Assembly: GCA_002840355.1 (NCBI GenBank)
Contig: PHAL01000001.1
Location: 62,001-126,000 of the forward strand
Direction: 5' to 3'
From: Elusimicrobia bacterium HGW-Elusimicrobia-3
GTDB taxonomy: Bacteria > Elusimicrobiota > Elusimicrobia > Elusimicrobiales > UBA9959
DNA: 64,000 nucleotides
The position numbers and the translations under genes are program-made. The notes beneath the pieces are model-generated. The model did not search any database. It was not told the DNA's origin and saw only the letters and a program-made list of their open reading frames with translations. Shown here piece by piece: positions 54,722-62,363 of this stretch. The first letter of the stretch is position 1. Each line of letters starts with the position of its first letter.

Positions 54722-55717
54722 TTAGTAGTAGAGGAACTCCCGCTTGGTGATCTCGGGGGCGGACTGGGTGTCGGGGAGGCGGTTGCCGTTGTAGACGATG
54801 GAGCGGCTTTTGCGCTCCTCGGTCCAGTTGCCCTTGGCGTCGTACTTGTAGGCGTAGGCGTACTCGTACTTGGGCTCGGCGGCGTCGGCGTCGTAGACCA
54901 GCTCCTTCTCGGGGCGGCCCTTGGCGTCGCAGTAGATCTCGACGCGCGTCATGGGCTGCTCGCCCGAGTCGTAGGTGGTGGAGACCTCGCGGCGCAGCGT
55001 GCCGTCCTCGCGCAGCTCGTAGACCGTGCGCTTGCGCAGCTCGTTGCTGCCGCCGTAGACCGTATGCGTGCGCGAGGCCGCGGCCTTGTTCCAGGCCCAG
55101 GTGTCCCGGCTCATCTGGCGGCCGTCGAAGTCGTTGACCGTGGTCTCGGTCAGGTTGTTCTTCTTGTCGTAGACGCGCAGCGTGACGCTCTCGAGGTTGA
55201 GCAGCGGGTCGAAGGCGTGCTCCTCGGCCGTGAAGCCGGCCTTGGTGTAGAGCCGGAAGATCTGGCGCACCGGCCTGCGGGCGCTCTCGCGGCCCTGCGA
55301 GGGGGAGGCGTCGAAGACGCGCACGATGCCGAAGTCCTTCTTCTTGTTGCGGCGGCAGAACTCGTCGGCCGAGGACTGGGCCTCGCCGCTGAAGGTGGTG
55401 GTCAGTTTTTCCGCGGACTTGCGCTTTTCGCAGAAGGCGCGGGCCTCGTCCTTTTCCAGGTAGGTGAAGGAGTGCTTGAGCACCAGGTTCTTGCCGTCGT
55501 ACTCCGCCTCCTCGGTCTTCATGCCGTAGAGGTCGCAGGCGAGCGTGTTGACGGCCTTGGGTTTGCCCGCCAGCCAGGCCTTGCCGCGCTTGAGCGGCTG
55601 CATGCGCAGCACCTTGAGCGCGCGGGTCCGGGGCTTGAGCTCGGGGCATTTAAGTTCGGTCTGCGCGGCGGCGGGCAGGCCGAGGGCCAGGATGGTCAGG
55701 AAAATAACGGTTCTCAT
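54722..55717 (-). CDS. Secreted protein of unknown function
   Basis: A 331-residue protein with a signal peptide (RTVIFLTILALGLPAAAQ). The mature part has about six cysteine-containing or repeated segments of the form (Y/F)xxx(G/D)xxxxE, such as VYDKKNNLTETTVNDFDGRQ and YKYDAKGNWTEERKSRS, reminiscent of YD-type repeats found in bacterial cell-surface proteins. I do not recognise a defined family. It has a ribosome site GGGAGA and a TATAAT box (minus strand 55750-55745) with a normal leader. Confidence 0.7.
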   Translation of the reverse strand: MRTVIFLTILALGLPAAAQTELKCPELKPRTRALKVLRMQPLKRGKAWLAGKPKAVNTLACDLYGMKTEEAEYDGKNLVLKHSFTYLEKDEARAFCEKRKSAEKLTTTFSGEAQSSADEFCRRNKKKDFGIVRVFDASPSQGRESARRPVRQIFRLYTKAGFTAEEHAFDPLLNLESVTLRVYDKKNNLTETTVNDFDGRQMSRDTWAWNKAAASRTHTVYGGSNELRKRTVYELREDGTLRREVSTTYDSGEQPMTRVEIYCDAKGRPEKELVYDADAAEPKYEYAYAYKYDAKGNWTEERKSRSIVYNGNRLPDTQSAPEITKREFLYY

Positions 55718-55795
55718 TTTGTCTCCCTTGCGAGTCGTAAATATATTATACTTTTACTGAATTTAAATTGCCGAAATTTCCGTACCGGAGGACAC

Positions 55796-56095
55796 ATGAC
55801 CGACAACAAAGAAGGCGCGAAGCCGATGCAGCTGGAAGTGCAGATGGACGAGGCCACCGCGCAGGGCACCTACGCCAACCTCGCCGGCGTCACCCACAGC
55901 GAGACCGAGTTCATCTTCGATTTCCTGTTCCTGCAGCCCAACCAGCCCAAGGCCAAGCTGCGCGCGCGCATCATCTCCAGCCCCGTGCACACCAAGCGCT
56001 TCCTGCTCGCGCTGCAGGAGAACATCAAGCGCTACGAGGAACGCTTCGGCGCCATCCCCGAGCGCGCGGTCAACCTGACGCAGGGCCACAGCTGA
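55796..56095 (+). CDS. DUF3467 family protein
   Basis: A 99-residue protein: EVQMDEATAQGTYANLAGVTHSETEFIFDFLF, then ARIISSPVHTKRFLLALQENIKRYEERFG, the conserved pattern of DUF3467. Small, cytoplasmic, function unknown. Good ribosome site GGAGGAC; the promoter probably overlaps that of the divergent secreted-protein gene (AT-rich 55740-55770). Confidence 0.88.
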   Translation: MTDNKEGAKPMQLEVQMDEATAQGTYANLAGVTHSETEFIFDFLFLQPNQPKAKLRARIISSPVHTKRFLLALQENIKRYEERFGAIPERAVNLTQGHS

Positions 56096-56106
56096 GCCCG
56101 GCGGGG

Positions 56107-56146
56107 AAAAGAAAAAAGCCCGGGAAGGTCCCGGGCTTTTTCTTTT
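56107..56146. terminator. Bidirectional terminator
   Basis: GCCCGGG and CCCGGGC with A-run before and T-run after, between convergent genes. The same GCCCGGG core recurs in the terminators at 59061-59087 and, shorter, 61548-61569. Confidence 0.92.
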
Positions 56147-56155
56147 GACGGGGGG

Positions 56156-57484
56156 CTACTTGGCGCCCTGCAGCAGGAAGGCCTGACGCTCCACCGGGAG
56201 GTGGCAGTTGAGCTGGTAGCCCTTCTGCTTGATGCGGGTCAGCGCGTCGCTCGCCATTTCGTCGAGCTGCTCGTCGGAATAGTCCGGATGGGCGTGCCAC
56301 AGCACCAGGTCGCGGGCCTGGGCCTTCTCTACCGCGAAGTCCACCACCACGGACAGGCCCGAGTGGCCCTGCTTCTTGAACGTCTCGTAATCCTTGTCGT
56401 TGTAGACGGCGTCGTGCACGAAGATGTCGGAGCCCTTCACGAAGCCGCCGAGCTTCTCGTCGTAGTCCTGGAAGGCGGTGGCGTCGCCCCAGATCTCGCT
56501 GTCGGGGCAGTAGGAGATGCGGCGGCCGAGGATGTCGAGCACGTAGACCAGGGTGCTGGTGGGATGGTTGGCGTACATCGCCGACAGCTTGACGCCGGGG
56601 AACAGCTCGTAGTTGTCCTCGAGGATCTCGTAGATGTCGATCTTGGCCTTCGGGGCCTGCTTGGTGAGCGAGAACGAGCTGTAGAACGTGGCCTGCGCCA
56701 CCTCCTTGAGCGTCTTCTCGGGGTCGTTGGAGCCGATGAGGTGGATGTTGAAGTGGGGGTCGTGGATGGGCGCGAAGCGGCCCAGGCCCAGGATATGGTC
56801 CATGTGGAAATGCGTCAGGCAGATCCAGATGTCCTTGTAATAGCGCTTCTTCTCCGCTATTTCCTTGCCCAGCTCGACGATGCCGGTGCCGGCGTCGAAG
56901 ATGAAGATGTGCTCCCTGGTCTCCACCGAGAGGCAGGAGGTCTGGCGGCCGTAGCGCGAGGCGGAGTTGGGCAGCGTGGCGGGCAGGCCGCGGGCGCCCC
57001 AGACCGTCATGCGGATCTGGCCGGCGTCGAGATCGCTGGCCTGCGGGTGCTCCTCCTCGCGGATGATGGCGGGCCCGGCCGCGGGCGCTTCCCCCGGGGA
57101 CGGGGCGGGGGCCGCGCCGTCGAGGATGCTCTTGACCGTGTTGGAGAAGGTCTCGACGTTGTAAGGCTTCTGCAGGAAGAAATCGGCGCCGAGCTGGAAC
57201 GCGCGCTGCTTTTCCACGTCGTAGGACTTGCCCGAGACCACGATGATCTTCATGTGCTTGAGCGCGGGGTCCGACTTGACGGACTTGCAGATGTCCATGC
57301 CGGTGATGCCGGGCATCATGATGTCGGTCACGATCATGCGGGGCATCTGGGCCTTGATGGTGGGGATGGCCTCGAGCGAGTCCTGTACAAGCGTCACGGT
57401 GTAGCCCGCGTCGGTGAGCAGGTCGCGCGAAAGCTCCCCGACCATGGGGTCGTCGTCTACGATGATAATGTCGGGATTTGCCAT
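56156..57484 (-). CDS. Receiver domain fused to a metallo-beta-lactamase-fold hydrolase
   Basis: A 442-residue protein. Residues 1-121 form a response-regulator receiver: acidic pocket D10-D12, phospho-acceptor D54 in IVTDIMMPG, and K106 in LQKPYN. A proline/alanine-rich linker (122-157) leads to a hydrolase domain with CLTHFHMDH (metal site at 225-230), ISYCPDSEIWGD and a late WHAHPDYS. The hydrolase resembles phosphodiesterase/RNase Z-like enzymes. Phosphorylation may switch the hydrolysis of a nucleotide or other phosphodiester. No kinase is adjacent; a histidine kinase gene lies 3 kb away. Confidence 0.85.
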   Translation of the reverse strand: MANPDIIIVDDDPMVGELSRDLLTDAGYTVTLVQDSLEAIPTIKAQMPRMIVTDIMMPGITGMDICKSVKSDPALKHMKIIVVSGKSYDVEKQRAFQLGADFFLQKPYNVETFSNTVKSILDGAAPAPSPGEAPAAGPAIIREEEHPQASDLDAGQIRMTVWGARGLPATLPNSASRYGRQTSCLSVETREHIFIFDAGTGIVELGKEIAEKKRYYKDIWICLTHFHMDHILGLGRFAPIHDPHFNIHLIGSNDPEKTLKEVAQATFYSSFSLTKQAPKAKIDIYEILEDNYELFPGVKLSAMYANHPTSTLVYVLDILGRRISYCPDSEIWGDATAFQDYDEKLGGFVKGSDIFVHDAVYNDKDYETFKKQGHSGLSVVVDFAVEKAQARDLVLWHAHPDYSDEQLDEMASDALTRIKQKGYQLNCHLPVERQAFLLQGAK

Positions 57485-57513
57485 TGTTTTCTCCGCTCGC
57501 TGACGGTATTTAC

Positions 57514-57519
57514 TATAAT
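57514..57519. promoter_or_regulatory. AT-rich divergent promoter region
   Basis: ACTATAATAGTATAAATTA lies between the divergent receiver/hydrolase and rsmD genes and offers TATAAT on the + strand and TATTAT-like boxes on the other. No clear -35 is visible. Confidence 0.4.
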
Positions 57520-57565
57520 AGTATAAATTAATCCCGTTAAGGAAATGTTTCAACTCCATTAAATT

Positions 57566-58174
57566 ATGATGAGGATAATCGCCGGAACGCACCGCGGAAG
57601 GAAGATCTTCTCGGTGCCCAAAGACAAGTTCGTGAAGCCGATCTCGGCGAGGATACGCCAGTCCTTCTTCGACATCGTGCGCCCGTACATCACCGGCGCC
57701 GTGCTGCTGGACCTCTACGCGGGCGTGGGCACCGTGGGCCTGGAGGCCCTCAGCCGCGGCGCCTCCAAGGTGGTCTTCGTGGAGAAGGAAGGCATCTGCG
57801 TCAAGACCATAGAGAAGAACATCGCCGCGCTGGAGTTCACCGAGAAGGCCAAGGTGCTCAAGGCCGACGTGCTGGCCGGCCTGAAATGGCTGGAGCATTT
57901 TTCCGACTACAAGGGCTACGACATCGTGTTCATGGGGCCGCCTTACCGCACCTCCGAGAACCTGCCGCTGTTCTACAGCGTCGAGACGCTCACCCTGCTC
58001 GCCGAGGCCAAAATAGTCAACCCGACGGCCCTGATAGTGGTGCAGCACCACAAGAAAGAGGTGCTGACGCCCGTCCCCGGCCTGGAGCACGTGCGCCACG
58101 AGCGCTACGGCGACACCGACGTGGACTTCTTCCGGCCAAAGCCGAATCCCGCGGCGCAGGACGTCCGCCCTTGA
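57566..58174 (+). CDS. rsmD: 16S rRNA (guanine-N2) methyltransferase RsmD
   Basis: Expected to methylate G966 of 16S rRNA. The 202-residue protein has IIAGTHRGRKIFSVP, RIRQSFFDIV, LLDLYAGVGTVGLEALSRGAS (SAM motif I) and FVEKEGICVKTIEKNI, as in RsmD. The catalytic motif IV, normally DPPY, reads MGPPY here, so the acidic residue is missing at that position. A second ATG three bases downstream is equally possible. Confidence 0.87.
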   Translation: MMRIIAGTHRGRKIFSVPKDKFVKPISARIRQSFFDIVRPYITGAVLLDLYAGVGTVGLEALSRGASKVVFVEKEGICVKTIEKNIAALEFTEKAKVLKADVLAGLKWLEHFSDYKGYDIVFMGPPYRTSENLPLFYSVETLTLLAEAKIVNPTALIVVQHHKKEVLTPVPGLEHVRHERYGDTDVDFFRPKPNPAAQDVRP

Positions 58175-58319
58175 ACCTTCCGGGCATGCCGCGCGGGATT
58201 CCCCGCGAAGCGGGCGGAGGGCCCAGCGCTATGCGCGCCAGGCCCGACGGGCTGCATGCCTCCCGCAGGGCGCCCGCTATGCGGGCGGAAAACCGCGGCA
58301 GCGGTTTTCAGGCGGCGAA
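58175..58319. other. Hairpin-rich gap, possible degenerate fold-back repeat D
   Basis: GGCATGC (58183-58189) and GCATGCC (58254-58260) bound a 78-base stretch with GGGCCCAGCGCTATGC, recalling GGCCCTCGCGCTATGC of A1. After it come two clean hairpins: CGCCCGC-TAT-GCGGGCG (58270-58286) and AAAACCGC-GGCA-GCGGTTTT (58290-58309). No coding sequence supported. Confidence 0.5.
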
Positions 58320-59042
58320 ATGATCTTCGACCCGTTCGAGCTCAACTACAGCAAGATCCGGGCTTACCTGGACTGCCCTTTCCTTTACCGCTACATCTAC
58401 GCCGAGCGCAAGTTCGCGCCGCAGACGCCGTTTTCCTCGCTGGGCCTCTCCGTGCACAGGGCGCTGGGGGCCTTTCACGCCCGCCCCGGCGACCTGGGCG
58501 ACCTGCTGCAGTACTACGAGGACAACTGGATACACCACGGCTACGGCCGCGCGCAGGAGAGCATGGAGTTCTACAACCGCGGCGCGCGGGTGCTGGAGGC
58601 CTGGTGGCTGCACTGGCAGGCCAACACGGCGGCCGTGCTCTACTCCGAGAAGCACTTCGAGTTCCCTTTCGAGAAATGGCGGATCAAAGGCACCATAGAC
58701 CGCGTGGACCGGCTGCCCGGCGGCCTGGTGGAGCTGCTCGACTACAAGATGGGTTTCGAGGACCGCAACGAGTGGGACGTGGCGGGCAGCCTGCAGCTCA
58801 AGATCTACGCGCTGGGCCTGGCCCGCGCGCTGCGGCAGAAGGTGGGCGCCACCGGCTATTTCATCCTCACCTCCCTGCAGAAGGTGTCGCTGCCCTACGA
58901 CCCGTCGGGCGAGGAGGCCACGCTGGCCCTCATCCGCGAGACCGGCGACAAGATGCTGGCCCTGACGATGGACCGCAAGGGCAATTGCCCGCGCTGCCCC
59001 ATCCGCCGGCTCTGCCCCGAATCCACCGCCAAAGAAGAGTAG
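58320..59042 (+). CDS. RecB-like PD-(D/E)XK nuclease with iron-sulfur cysteines
   Basis: A 240-residue protein with SKIRAYLDCPFLYRYIY at the N-terminus, GTIDRVDRLPGGLVELLDYKMG (D, then D-x-K catalytic core), a QLKIYALGLAR helix (QxxxY) and C-terminal CPRCPIRRLC. One N-terminal and three C-terminal cysteines fit the iron-sulfur cluster of the AddB/Cas4 nuclease group. It is a stand-alone nuclease domain without a helicase. No CRISPR or cas genes are nearby. Likely acts in DNA repair. Confidence 0.85.
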   Translation: MIFDPFELNYSKIRAYLDCPFLYRYIYAERKFAPQTPFSSLGLSVHRALGAFHARPGDLGDLLQYYEDNWIHHGYGRAQESMEFYNRGARVLEAWWLHWQANTAAVLYSEKHFEFPFEKWRIKGTIDRVDRLPGGLVELLDYKMGFEDRNEWDVAGSLQLKIYALGLARALRQKVGATGYFILTSLQKVSLPYDPSGEEATLALIRETGDKMLALTMDRKGNCPRCPIRRLCPESTAKEE

Positions 59043-59060
59043 GCGCCGCCGCCGCAAAAG

Positions 59061-59087
59061 AAAAGCCCGGGAAGTTCCCGGGCTTTT
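59061..59087. terminator. Bidirectional terminator
   Basis: AAAAGCCCGGG and CCCGGGCTTTT flank AAGTT between the convergent nuclease and permease genes. Confidence 0.92.
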
Positions 59088-59091
59088 CGCT

Positions 59092-60207
59092 TTAGCGCTG
59101 TACGCCGGCCGGCGGGGCCGCGGGGGCGCTCTCCGGGGGCGGCAGGTGGGGGAGGTTCTTGGCTTCCTTGTAGATCTGCAGGAAGACTATGACGCAGGAG
59201 ATCAGCAGCGGGCCGAGGAACAGGCCCAGCGGGCCGTACACCTTCATGCCGCCGATGATGCCGAGGAAGAGCAGGAAGATGGGCAGCTTGGCGCCCTTGC
59301 CTATCAGGATGGGCCGCAGGAGGTTGTCGGTCAGGCCCACGGCCACCGCGCCCCAGAGCAGCACGAACAGGGCGGTCTTGGCGCCGGCGAGGAAGTACAT
59401 GATCGCGGTGAGCGGCAGCCAGACGAGGCTGGTGCCGACGAAGGGCACCAGCGCGGCGAAGGAGGTGAGCAGGCCGAACAGGGCCGGGGCCTTTACGCCG
59501 GCCAGCCAGTAGCCGAAAGCGCCGATGAAGCCCTGGATGAGGGCCGTCAGCAGCAGGCCGCGCACGACGGCCATCGTGGTGATGTAGAGCTGGTTGGCCA
59601 CGCGGTGCTTGTACTCGGCGTCCATGGGGATGAGGTCGATGAGCCAGTGCAGGAAGCGCTCGCCGTCGCGGAACAGCGCGAACAGCGAGAACACCATCAC
59701 CATGAAATTCACGAGGAAGAAGAAGATGTTCTTGAGCAGGACGGTGCCCGAGCTGGTGATCTTCTCCTGCAGGCCTTTCACGCTGGTGGTCAGGATCTCG
59801 CCGAGGTCTATGTTGAGGTAGGCCTTCACGCTGTCGGGCAGGCGGATATCGAGGTCCTTGAGGGAGATGGCGCTGAGCCACTCGTTGGTGCGCGGGTAGA
59901 GGTCGCGGGATTCGTTGAGCAGCAGCCAGCCGAAGATCAGCAGCGGCAGCGCCAGCGTGAACACGGCGATGAAGGTGGTGGCGGCGGCGGCCGCGGAGCG
60001 GTTGGAGACGATCTTCCTGCGGATCCAGGCGTGCACGGGGTAGAAGATCAGCGCGAAGGCCGCGGCCACCACGAGCGCCCCGATGAACGGCGACAGGATC
60101 TGCAGCAGCTGGTAGAGCAGGAAGATCAAAATGCCGAAGAAGAAGAACAGGAAAAGCTGGGCCTTGTCGAAGCGCAGCAGCTTCGGCGGCGGGGGGATTG
60201 CGGTCAT
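59092..60207 (-). CDS. AI-2E family permease
   Basis: A 371-residue membrane protein with about eight spans. FIGALVVAAAFALIFYPVHAWIRRKI near the N-terminus, FFLVNFMVMVFSLFALFRDGERFLHWL, then GLLLTALIQGFIGAFGYWLAGV and FLVPFVGTSLVWLPLTA-like AALVPFVGTSLVWLPLT are the family hallmarks. Members export autoinducer-2 or act as sodium/proton antiporters; the substrate here is open. The ATG is six bases from a TATAAT box (minus strand 60219-60214), suggesting a leaderless mRNA. Confidence 0.9.
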   Translation of the reverse strand: MTAIPPPPKLLRFDKAQLFLFFFFGILIFLLYQLLQILSPFIGALVVAAAFALIFYPVHAWIRRKIVSNRSAAAAATTFIAVFTLALPLLIFGWLLLNESRDLYPRTNEWLSAISLKDLDIRLPDSVKAYLNIDLGEILTTSVKGLQEKITSSGTVLLKNIFFFLVNFMVMVFSLFALFRDGERFLHWLIDLIPMDAEYKHRVANQLYITTMAVVRGLLLTALIQGFIGAFGYWLAGVKAPALFGLLTSFAALVPFVGTSLVWLPLTAIMYFLAGAKTALFVLLWGAVAVGLTDNLLRPILIGKGAKLPIFLLFLGIIGGMKVYGPLGLFLGPLLISCVIVFLQIYKEAKNLPHLPPPESAPAAPPAGVQR

Positions 60208-60213
60208 AGGACC

Positions 60214-60247
60214 ATTATAGATAAAGAGGGCTCGCTGTTGCTATAAT
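60214..60247. promoter_or_regulatory. Divergent leaderless promoters of the permease and kinase genes
   Basis: Minus strand TATAAT at 60219-60214 is six bases before the permease ATG at 60207. Plus strand TATAAT at 60242-60247 (extended TGC before it) is six bases before the kinase ATG at 60254. Neither start has a ribosome site. Confidence 0.6.
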
Positions 60248-60253
60248 CGGGAT

Positions 60254-61528
60254 ATGACGAAACTGACGCTGGCGCTGGCGCGAGGAGAAGTGACCACTTT
60301 CTCGAGGAGTTCCTACGAGGTGGTCTTCTCCGTGTTCATGATCGCGCTGGCCTACTTCTACCGCGACAACCCGCAGATCGTCTACCCGCGCATCCTCTAC
60401 TTCTTCGTGCTGCTGCTGGGCGCCAATTTCGCCTTCAACCGCCTGCTCAAGACCCGGGCCTCGGTCAGCCTCTGGGTGCTGGACCTGATGCTGCTGGCCA
60501 ATTTCTGGATCATCACCGGCGTGCTGTACTATTCCGGCGGCAGCGGCTCCTACTTCTGGGTGCTGTACCTGCTGCCGGTCTTCGCCGCCTCGCTGATGGC
60601 CAGCGTTAAGGACGCCGCCGGCGTGGTGCTGCTCTGCGCGCTGGGGCTGGCCGTGTTCAACTGGCCGCTGGCCGGCGTGGACCTGGCCGCCGCCCTGGCG
60701 CTGGCCGTCAAGACGGCCGTGCTGGTCTTCTCGGCGGCGGTGGTGTTCCGCACGTCCCAGTCGCGCAAGGCCGCGGAGGCGGGCATGGCCTTCAAGCGCG
60801 CGCAGGTGGAGAAACTGGAGCGCGAGGTGCTGGCCAAGGAGTCGGAGCTGGTAAAGACCGCCACGGCGGGCGAGGTTGGCGCGCTGGTGAGCGGCGTGAT
60901 GCACGACCTGGGCAACTCCGTCTCGGTGATCCTGCTCAGCGCGCAGCTGATGGAGCAGGACCCGGAGCTCAAGCGCGAGGACCTGGGGCGCATCCTGAAG
61001 GCGGCGCGCTACTCCAAGAGCATGATCTCCAGCGCGATGAGCATCGTGCGCGGCCAGGAGTACGCTTTCGAGGAATTCCCGCTGGGCGAGGCGGCCGAGG
61101 GGGCCGCGCTGCTGACCGAGTACCACGCCCGCAAGCGCGGGGCCGCGGTGGAGGTCAAGACGGCGCCGGACCTGCCGCCGATACGGGCCAGCCGGGCGCA
61201 CGTGGAGCGCGTGCTGGTGAACACCCTGCTCAACGCCCTTTCCTTCGTGCCCGCCGAGGGCGGGCGCGTAACGCTGACGGTGCGCGCCGAGGGGGAGGAG
61301 GCCGTTATGGAGGTGGAAGATAACGGGCCCGGCTTCCCGCCGGCGCTGCTCGCCGGCGGCGTGAAGGCTTTCGGTACCACGCGCAAGGAAAAAGGGGGGA
61401 CTGGGCTGGGGCTGTTCGTCTGCGGCCAGGTGGCCCGCCGTCACGGCGGCACCATGGTGCTGACCAACGTCCCGGGCGGCGGCGCGCGGGTGACCGTGCG
61501 GCTGCCGCTGGCGGGGCCGGTGAATTAG
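60254..61528 (+). CDS. Membrane-bound sensor histidine kinase
   Basis: A 424-residue protein with six hydrophobic spans in residues 20-175, no large periplasmic loop, a coiled coil (about 175-210), the phosphoacceptor in VSGVMHDLGNSVSVILLSAQ (H-box with HDLGN), NTLLNALSFVP (N-box), VEDNGPGFPP (G1) and GTGLGLFVCGQVARRHGG (G2). The short membrane sensor suggests it detects a membrane or intracellular signal. No response-regulator gene is adjacent; the receiver/hydrolase at 56156-57484 is a possible partner. Confidence 0.92.
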   Translation: MTKLTLALARGEVTTFSRSSYEVVFSVFMIALAYFYRDNPQIVYPRILYFFVLLLGANFAFNRLLKTRASVSLWVLDLMLLANFWIITGVLYYSGGSGSYFWVLYLLPVFAASLMASVKDAAGVVLLCALGLAVFNWPLAGVDLAAALALAVKTAVLVFSAAVVFRTSQSRKAAEAGMAFKRAQVEKLEREVLAKESELVKTATAGEVGALVSGVMHDLGNSVSVILLSAQLMEQDPELKREDLGRILKAARYSKSMISSAMSIVRGQEYAFEEFPLGEAAEGAALLTEYHARKRGAAVEVKTAPDLPPIRASRAHVERVLVNTLLNALSFVPAEGGRVTLTVRAEGEEAVMEVEDNGPGFPPALLAGGVKAFGTTRKEKGGTGLGLFVCGQVARRHGGTMVLTNVPGGGARVTVRLPLAGPVN

Positions 61529-61547
61529 CCGGCGGCGGAGGAAATAA

Positions 61548-61569
61548 AAAGCCCGGGCAGCCGGGCTTT
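61548..61569. terminator. Bidirectional terminator
   Basis: AAAGCCCGG-GCAG-CCGGGCTTT between the convergent kinase and uppP genes. Confidence 0.88.
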
Positions 61570-61583
61570 CTCATTTGCGGGGG

Positions 61584-62363
61584 TTAGTTCCAGAACAGCA
61601 GGGCTATGGCGGTACCGAGCAGCACCCGGTAGACCAGGAAAGGGGCCAGCGTGCGGCGCTTTACCCAGGCCAGGAGCAGCCAGATGAAGGCCAGCCCGGA
61701 GAGAAAGGAGGCCGCCAGGCCCCAGGCGAAAGCCGCGTTGAGCTGGTCCGGCGTGATCTTGCGCGCCTCCAGCAGGCCGGCGCCGAGTATGACCGGCGTG
61801 GAGAGCAGGAAGGAGAGGCGGGCCGCCGCCGACCGGCGGTAGCCGATGAAGAGGGCCGCCATGATGGTCATGCCCGAGCGCGAGGCGCCGGGCATCAGCG
61901 CCACGCACTGGGCCAGGCCTACCAGCAGCGCGTGCCGCCAGGTGAAGGCCTCCTCGTCCAGGCGCTGGGCCGGGGCGCGGTCGGCCGCGTAGATGACGGC
62001 AGAGAAGAACACCAGATTGAAGGCGATCCAGAGCGGGTCGCGGAAGACGGTCTCGGCGTAGTCGTTGAGGGCGAGGCCCGCTATGGCGGCCGGCACCGAG
62101 GCCAGCGCGAGCAGCCAGAGCAAATTGCCGCCCGGAGCGCGCGGCGTGGTGAAGGCGTCGCGGAAGATCTTCAGCCAGTCCTTGGCGAAGTAGATGAGCA
62201 CGGCCAGCAGCGTGCCCAGGTGCAGCATCACGTCGTAGGCCAGGCCCTGGTACTCCCAGCCGAACAGCCGCGGCGCCAGCGCCAGGTGGGCGGAGCTCGA
62301 GATGGGGAGGAATTCGCCCGCGCCCTGCAGTATGCCTAAAATTACCGCTTGAAGCTCAGTCAT
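61584..62363 (-). CDS. uppP: Undecaprenyl-diphosphate phosphatase
   Basis: Recycles the lipid carrier used for peptidoglycan and for the O-unit genes in this window. The 259-residue membrane protein has the BacA signature QGAGEFLPISSSAHLAL and PGASRSGMTIMAALFIGY, with seven to eight spans. The start overlaps the stop of the SpoIID-like gene by eight bases. Confidence 0.95.
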   Translation of the reverse strand: MTELQAVILGILQGAGEFLPISSSAHLALAPRLFGWEYQGLAYDVMLHLGTLLAVLIYFAKDWLKIFRDAFTTPRAPGGNLLWLLALASVPAAIAGLALNDYAETVFRDPLWIAFNLVFFSAVIYAADRAPAQRLDEEAFTWRHALLVGLAQCVALMPGASRSGMTIMAALFIGYRRSAAARLSFLLSTPVILGAGLLEARKITPDQLNAAFAWGLAASFLSGLAFIWLLLAWVKRRTLAPFLVYRVLLGTAIALLFWN

